This document shows, in pieces, positions 60,234-64,000 of a DNA stretch of 64,000 nucleotides. Below the pieces are notes generated by a model. The model did no database searches. It was not told where the DNA came from and saw only the letters and a list, made by a program, of their open reading frames with translations. Source of the DNA: Stutzerimonas stutzeri (lineage in GTDB: Bacteria > Pseudomonadota > Gammaproteobacteria > Pseudomonadales > Pseudomonadaceae); contig DDVX01000018.1 of the NCBI GenBank assembly GCA_002345575.1, forward strand, positions 186,001 through 250,000. The letters are read 5' to 3'. Numbering within the stretch: the stretch's first letter is position 1; each line of letters starts with the position of its first letter. The position numbers and the translations under genes are program-made.

Positions 60234-61418
60234 TCAGCGTTCGATCAGCGCTATGCGCTTGTTGTACCAGTTCATCAACAGCGAAATGCTGATGCTGATG
60301 GCCAGGTACACGCTCATGGTGATAGCCATGGTCTCGATGGCCTGGCCGGTCTGGTTGAGCACCGTGCCAGCGAACAGCGAAACCATGTCTGGGTAGCCGA
60401 TGGCTGCTGCCAGCGATGAGTTTTTTGCCAGATTGAGGTATTGGCTGGTCAGTGGCGGAATGATCACCCGCAGCGCCTGCGGCACGATCACCAGCCGCAG
60501 CACACGCCCTGGCCGCAACCCCAGTGAAGCCGCCGCCTCGGTCTGACCATGACTGACCGACTGGATGCCGGCGCGTACGGTTTCGCCGATAAAGGCGGCC
60601 GTATAGATGGAGAGCGCCAGCACGATGGACACCAGCTCGGGGATCACCACCCAGCCGCCGCGAATGTTGAAGCGCTGCAGCTCGGGCACCTCCCAGAGAA
60701 ACGGCCCGCCAAATACCAGCGCGACCAGCCAGGGCAGCCCGACGAACAGGCCGAGGCTGACCCACCACACCGGGAAGGGCCGCCCACTGGTATGTCGTCT
60801 GGCACGGGCCCAGCGGTTGAGCAGAACGATAGCCACAAGCGCCACGAACAGGGCTATCCAGAACAACCAGAAACCCTCGCCCGCACTCGGCGCTGGCATC
60901 TGCACGCCGCGATTGTTGATGAAAATTATGTCCCACAGACTCAGGCTGTTACGCGGGCCGGGCAATGGGCTGAGCACGGCGAAGTAGACGAAGAAAATCA
61001 GCAGCAGCGGCGGGATGTTGCGGAAGATCTCGATATAAACGGTGGCCATCTGGCGGATCAGCCAGTTCGGCGAAAGCCGCGCCACTCCAAGAGTGAAACC
61101 GATGATGGTGGCCAGGATGATGCCGATCACGCTGACCAGCAGCGTATTTAGAAGGCCGACCCAAAACACCCGGCCATAGGAATCGCTTTCGCTGTAGTCG
61201 ATCAGGTGCTGGGAAATACCGAAACCGGCGGCATTATCGAGAAACCCGAAGCCCGAACTGATACCCCTATGAGCCAGGTTGGCCTGGGTGTTGTAAAACA
61301 GGAACCAGCCGATGGCGACAACAGTGATGACGGCAATGACCTGGAACAGCCAGGCACGCGCCTGCGGATCCCGGAGCAGCGAACCACGCGCTGCTCCCGA
61401 TTTGGCGATGGTTCGCAT
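60234..61418 (-). CDS. aapQ: Amino acid ABC transporter permease (AapQ-like)
   Basis: A 394-residue permease; about eight hydrophobic segments with a long periplasmic insert typical of AapQ (YNTQANLAHRGISSGFGFLDNAAGFGI), and the EAA-type loop TEAAASLGLRPGRVLRLVIVPQALRVIIPPL. It is preceded by a 232-base gap from aapJ that contains a MITE-like element and is otherwise coding-free. Confidence 0.92.
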   Translation of the reverse strand: MRTIAKSGAARGSLLRDPQARAWLFQVIAVITVVAIGWFLFYNTQANLAHRGISSGFGFLDNAAGFGISQHLIDYSESDSYGRVFWVGLLNTLLVSVIGIILATIIGFTLGVARLSPNWLIRQMATVYIEIFRNIPPLLLIFFVYFAVLSPLPGPRNSLSLWDIIFINNRGVQMPAPSAGEGFWLFWIALFVALVAIVLLNRWARARRHTSGRPFPVWWVSLGLFVGLPWLVALVFGGPFLWEVPELQRFNIRGGWVVIPELVSIVLALSIYTAAFIGETVRAGIQSVSHGQTEAAASLGLRPGRVLRLVIVPQALRVIIPPLTSQYLNLAKNSSLAAAIGYPDMVSLFAGTVLNQTGQAIETMAITMSVYLAISISISLLMNWYNKRIALIER

Positions 61419-61494
61419 CAGGAAACCTCATACGGAGGCGCCGGTACATGCGCACCGGCATCGCTCGTCCGTGAAACAAGGCCGACTGCATCAG

Positions 61495-61631
61495 GCAGAG
61501 TGAAAACTACTGCGCTCGGCCATGCTGCGTTAAAAACAGGCTCAAAATGCTCATTTACAGCTCGTAAACTGCGCTTTTTCGCCTGTTTTGCCTTGCTTGA
61601 CCTTCGCTCGCTACGTTTTCACTCGGCCTGC
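61495..61631. repeat. MITE-like element, copy C (short form)
   Basis: 137 bases between aapJ and aapQ. The right end GTTTTCACTCGGCCTGC is the complement of GCAGGCCGAGTGAAAAC and the left GCAGAGTGAAAAC matches it without the GCC-G part. The core, read in reverse, gives AAGGCAAAACAGGCGA, GCGCAGTTTAC, GAGCATTTTGAGCCTGTTTTTAACGC, matching copy B at 41823-42019 except for an internal block of about 57 bases that copy B has in addition. Confidence 0.8.
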
Positions 61632-61650
61632 TCATTCCGGCCTGGTTTGA

Positions 61651-62679
61651 TCAACGCACCGGTGGCGCGTACTGCAAACCTCCGTTGTTCCAGAGTGCAT
61701 TCAGCCCGCGTTCGATTTTCAGCTCGCTGCCAGCACCAACGTTGCGCTCGAAGATCTCTCCGTAGTTGCCGACCTGCTTGACGATCTGCACCGCCCAGTC
61801 TTTCGGCAGCTTCAGGTCCTTGCCGTACTCACCTTCCGCGCCTAGCAGACGCGCGACGTCTGGGTTCTTGGTGTTCTTCGCGGTTTCCTCAACGTTCTTC
61901 GAGGTCACCCCAAGCTCTTCGGCATTGACCATGGCAAACAGCGACCAGCGCACGATATCGAACCACTCCTCGTCACCCTGGCGCACCGCCGGGCCGAGCG
62001 GCTCCTTGGAGATGACTTCCGGAAGCACCACATAATTATCCGGTTTGGCCAGCTTGATACGCTGCGCGTATAGCTGGGATTGGTCGGAAGTGAGTACATC
62101 GCAACGACCGGACTCCAGCGACTTGGCGCTCTCATCCGAGGTGTCGTAGGTAATAGGTGTGTACTTGAGACTATTGCTGCGGAAATAGTCGGAAAGGTTC
62201 AGCTCCGTGGTGGTGCCGGCCTGGATGCAGACAGTCGCGCCATCAAGCTCCTTGGCACTGCTGACTCCCAGTTCCTTATTCACCAAAAAGCCCTGGCCAT
62301 CGTAATAGGTGACGCCGGTAAAATTCAGCCCCATTGCGGCATCCCGCGAGCTGGTCCAGGTGGTGTTACGTGACAGCACATCAATCTCGCCGGACTGCAG
62401 CGCGGTGAAACGCTCCTTGGCAGTCAGCGGACTGAACCTGACCTTTTCGGCATCACCAAATACCGCAGCCGCCACTGCGCGGCAGACATCCACGTCGATC
62501 CCTTTGTACTGACCTTGGGCGTCGGCGTAGGAAAAGCCCGGCAGCCCATCGCTGATACCGCACTGCACGAAACCCTTACTTTTCACCGCATCCAGAGTCG
62601 CCCCTGCCTGCGCTTGTCCGCCAACGCTAAAAAGCACCGCGGCACCCACCATGGTCAGTGTGGATTTAGCCCTGATCAT
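61651..62679 (-). CDS. aapJ: Amino acid ABC transporter substrate-binding protein (AapJ-like)
   Basis: A 342-residue periplasmic binding protein with signal peptide (TLTMVGAAVLFSVGGQAQA). Family blocks: KGFVQCGISDGLPGFSYADAQG, GIDVDVCRAVAAAVFG, and DVLSRNTTWTSSRDAAMGLNF. The start MIRAKSTL has GGAGGT six bases upstream. It heads the aapJQMP operon. Substrate is likely broad L-amino acids, but this is by family. Confidence 0.93.
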   Translation of the reverse strand: MIRAKSTLTMVGAAVLFSVGGQAQAGATLDAVKSKGFVQCGISDGLPGFSYADAQGQYKGIDVDVCRAVAAAVFGDAEKVRFSPLTAKERFTALQSGEIDVLSRNTTWTSSRDAAMGLNFTGVTYYDGQGFLVNKELGVSSAKELDGATVCIQAGTTTELNLSDYFRSNSLKYTPITYDTSDESAKSLESGRCDVLTSDQSQLYAQRIKLAKPDNYVVLPEVISKEPLGPAVRQGDEEWFDIVRWSLFAMVNAEELGVTSKNVEETAKNTKNPDVARLLGAEGEYGKDLKLPKDWAVQIVKQVGNYGEIFERNVGAGSELKIERGLNALWNNGGLQYAPPVR

Positions 62680-63035
62680 CGAAACCTCCAGTTTGTTTTT
62701 ATTCTGCAAGGTCGGGCCTTCCTTCAACGTCAGAAAACACCAATCGAAGCCATTTCGATCAGAACACGGGAAGAACCTGACCTGAGTCTAGTCGCCGATC
62801 GTTGATCAGCAACTTCTCCCGATAGACAAATCCGCAAACGTGCGGTGCTACCGGCGCAGCAGTCGGAAATCAACAAAGCAAGCGGCGTACCAGTCCAGCC
62901 AAAGCCGTCCCGATAGCGGGTACGGGCTTCAGGGAAGCACCAACAACAGGTAATCTCGCCGCCTATTGCGGCAACCTTCGAGCAATTCCCTGCCGCTCGC
63001 ACCAGCGCGGTGCAAGCTTTCAGACGGAGTCCCAC
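62680..63035. other. Intergenic region between aapJ and the carboxylesterase gene (divergent)
   Basis: 356 bases between divergent genes. It holds the aapJ leader with its GGAGGT, a small GCCGCCTATTGCGGC hairpin near 62960, and a GGAG before the esterase ATG. No gene or clear promoter hexamer pair can be supported. Confidence 0.55.
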
Positions 63036-63692
63036 ATGACCGAACCCCTGATCATCGACCCAACGCAGACTGCCGACTCCTGCGTTATTTGGCTGCACGG
63101 CCTGGGTGCCGACCGCTACGATTTCCAGCCAGTGGCTGAAGCCCTGCAGCAGCGCCTGCTACACACGCGCTTCGTGTTGCCTCAAGCACCGACCCGAGCA
63201 GTGACCATCAACGGTGGCTGGGCCATGCCAAGTTGGTATGACATTCAGGCCATGAGCCCTGCCCGCGCCATCGACCAGGCACAGCTTGAACAGTCGGCAC
63301 AGAGCGTTATCGAGCTGATTGAGGCGCAGCGTGACGGCGGCATTGATCCCCGGCGCATCTTTCTCGCCGGCTTCTCCCAAGGCGGGGCCGTGGTCTACCA
63401 CACCGCATTCCTGCGCTGGGCCGGGCCTCTCGGTGGCGTGCTGGCGTTGTCCACCTATGCCCCAACCTTCAGCGACGACCTCAAGCTCTCGCCACAGCAG
63501 GCAGCCTTGCCGGTACTTTCCCTACATGGCAGCCGCGACGACGTGGTGCCGCCTGCCATGGGCCGTGCTGCTTACGATTGCCTGTTGAACAACAGTGTGC
63601 AGGCGCAATGGAAGGAATACCCGATGGCCCACGAAGTGCTGCCAGCCGAGATCCGCGACATTGGCGACTGGCTGGCCAGCCAGCTGGGCTGA
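63036..63692 (+). CDS. Carboxylesterase/phospholipase (alpha/beta hydrolase)
   Basis: A 218-residue enzyme of the phospholipase/carboxylesterase family (EstB-like). The oxyanion region VIWLHGLGADRYDF, the nucleophile elbow GFSQGG (Ser near 114), an acid in HGSRDDVVPP and the catalytic His in MAHEV are all present. It hydrolyses small acyl esters in the known relatives. Followed by rhlB in Pseudomonas, as here, after an intermediate gene in P. aeruginosa. Confidence 0.93.
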   Translation: MTEPLIIDPTQTADSCVIWLHGLGADRYDFQPVAEALQQRLLHTRFVLPQAPTRAVTINGGWAMPSWYDIQAMSPARAIDQAQLEQSAQSVIELIEAQRDGGIDPRRIFLAGFSQGGAVVYHTAFLRWAGPLGGVLALSTYAPTFSDDLKLSPQQAALPVLSLHGSRDDVVPPAMGRAAYDCLLNNSVQAQWKEYPMAHEVLPAEIRDIGDWLASQLG

Positions 63693-63702
63693 CTCGCACA
63701 GC

Positions 63703-63723
63703 ACAGGTCGTTTAACGGCCTGT
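63703..63723. repeat. Palindrome resembling two joined MITE ends
   Basis: ACAGGTCGTTTAACGGCCTGT is an imperfect palindrome; each arm (CAGGTCGTT, AACGGCCTG) is like the outer nine bases of the copy B terminal repeats. It lies 11 bases beyond the esterase stop and has no T run, so it is not an obvious terminator. Confidence 0.4.
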
Positions 63724-63954
63724 TAGCGGCGCCATTGCGAAACCTCGAAAGCCCTGGCCGGCAGGTTCGGACATACTTTCGACCAGGCCGAACAGGCCGG
63801 GGAAAATCGCTTTTTCGATTGATTTCCAGCGACCCGTTACCGTCAAAAGCCGCGCGAGCGCACGAACCGTTGCGCTCGCCCAGTGCAAGTCTTCGCCCTG
63901 TCTGCATCTTGCATTACACTGGCGGGCGAACTTTGCCAATCAGACGAGAAGACC

Positions 63955-64000
63955 GTGCTCAAAGCACTCAAGAAAATCTTCGGTAAAAGCCCGGCTGAAC
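63955..64000 (+). CDS. rhlB: Probable RhlB helicase, 5' end only
   Basis: From GTG 63955 to the window edge reads LKALKKIFGKSPAE, which fits the N-terminus of Pseudomonas RhlB DEAD-box helicases (MLKALKKIFGK...). Only 15 codons are visible, so this is a recognition call from a short tail. An ATTACACT -10-like sequence lies about 40 bases upstream. Confidence 0.55.
   Translation, partial: MLKALKKIFGKSPAE

Noticed and set aside
1..64000. CRISPR arrays, rRNA operon, origin of replication
   Set aside because: No regularly spaced repeats, rRNA sequence or DnaA-box cluster was seen.

Overview
The window looks like core chromosome of a gamma-proteobacterium of the Pseudomonas group in the broad sense. 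The evidence is high GC, the family content (a BifA-type GGDQF/EAL protein, an MksFEB condensin, RhlB start, a long DNA polymerase III psi-like protein, the gloA-argG-motY-pyrC-rnt neighbourhood) and Pseudomonas-style REP palindromes. Alternative spermidine genes and otsBA suggest a stutzeri- or mendocina-like lineage rather than P. aeruginosa, but the sequence alone does not settle the species. No prophage, CRISPR array, transposase or integron was seen.

Layout. 1-1.3 kb: end of rsxE, nth and a small acidic protein, then a MITE-like repeat. 1.5-6.1 kb: gloA, a three-lipoprotein cassette (GNA1162 family, DUF4810, CsgG family), argG and motY on the minus strand. 6.2-10 kb: a decayed phospholipase D family tail, then a pqi operon with two separate PqiA genes, pqiB and pqiC. 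10.1-16.3 kb: pyrC-rnt on plus; thrC, hom, a GFA-family enzyme and dsbC on minus. 16.5-33.5 kb: tRNA-Met and a segment with two tiny membrane proteins, a VOC and an ABM protein, an EamA exporter, a carbonic anhydrase, otsBA, a very acidic protein, rimI with the psi-like gene, leuA, two genes of the carboxynorspermidine/carboxyspermidine route, and mksF-mksE-mksB.

33.8-44.5 kb: xerD, bifA, a GIDE/EF-hand membrane protein with LemA, and a likely iron-regulated operon of imelysin, di-haem oxidoreductase, second imelysin and DUF1513 protein, preceded by a good Fur-box match. 44.6-48.1 kb: the ribosome and SRP block rplS-trmD-rimM-rpsP and ffh. 48.3-54.1 kb: a CcsA-like protein, a CBS/CorC protein, purT, DUF1289, gamma-carbonic-anhydrase family, Nudix, L,D-transpeptidase and a YqfO-like protein. 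54.3-58.2 kb: purL. 58.3-62.7 kb: an Aap-type amino acid ABC transporter. The end holds a carboxylesterase and the first codons of a probable rhlB.

Most genes are housekeeping. The parts that deserve attention are: the three-lipoprotein cassette; the Fur-linked imelysin/di-haem operon, which carries a MITE-like element between two of its genes; the GIDE/EF-hand protein paired with LemA beside bifA; the MksFEB condensin without a linked nuclease and with a REP pair inside the operon; the decayed phospholipase gene fused into the pqi leader; and a three-copy family of short inverted-repeat elements. The order of the blocks also suggests that dsbC and xerD, neighbours in P. aeruginosa as I recall, have been separated by a 17-kb segment.
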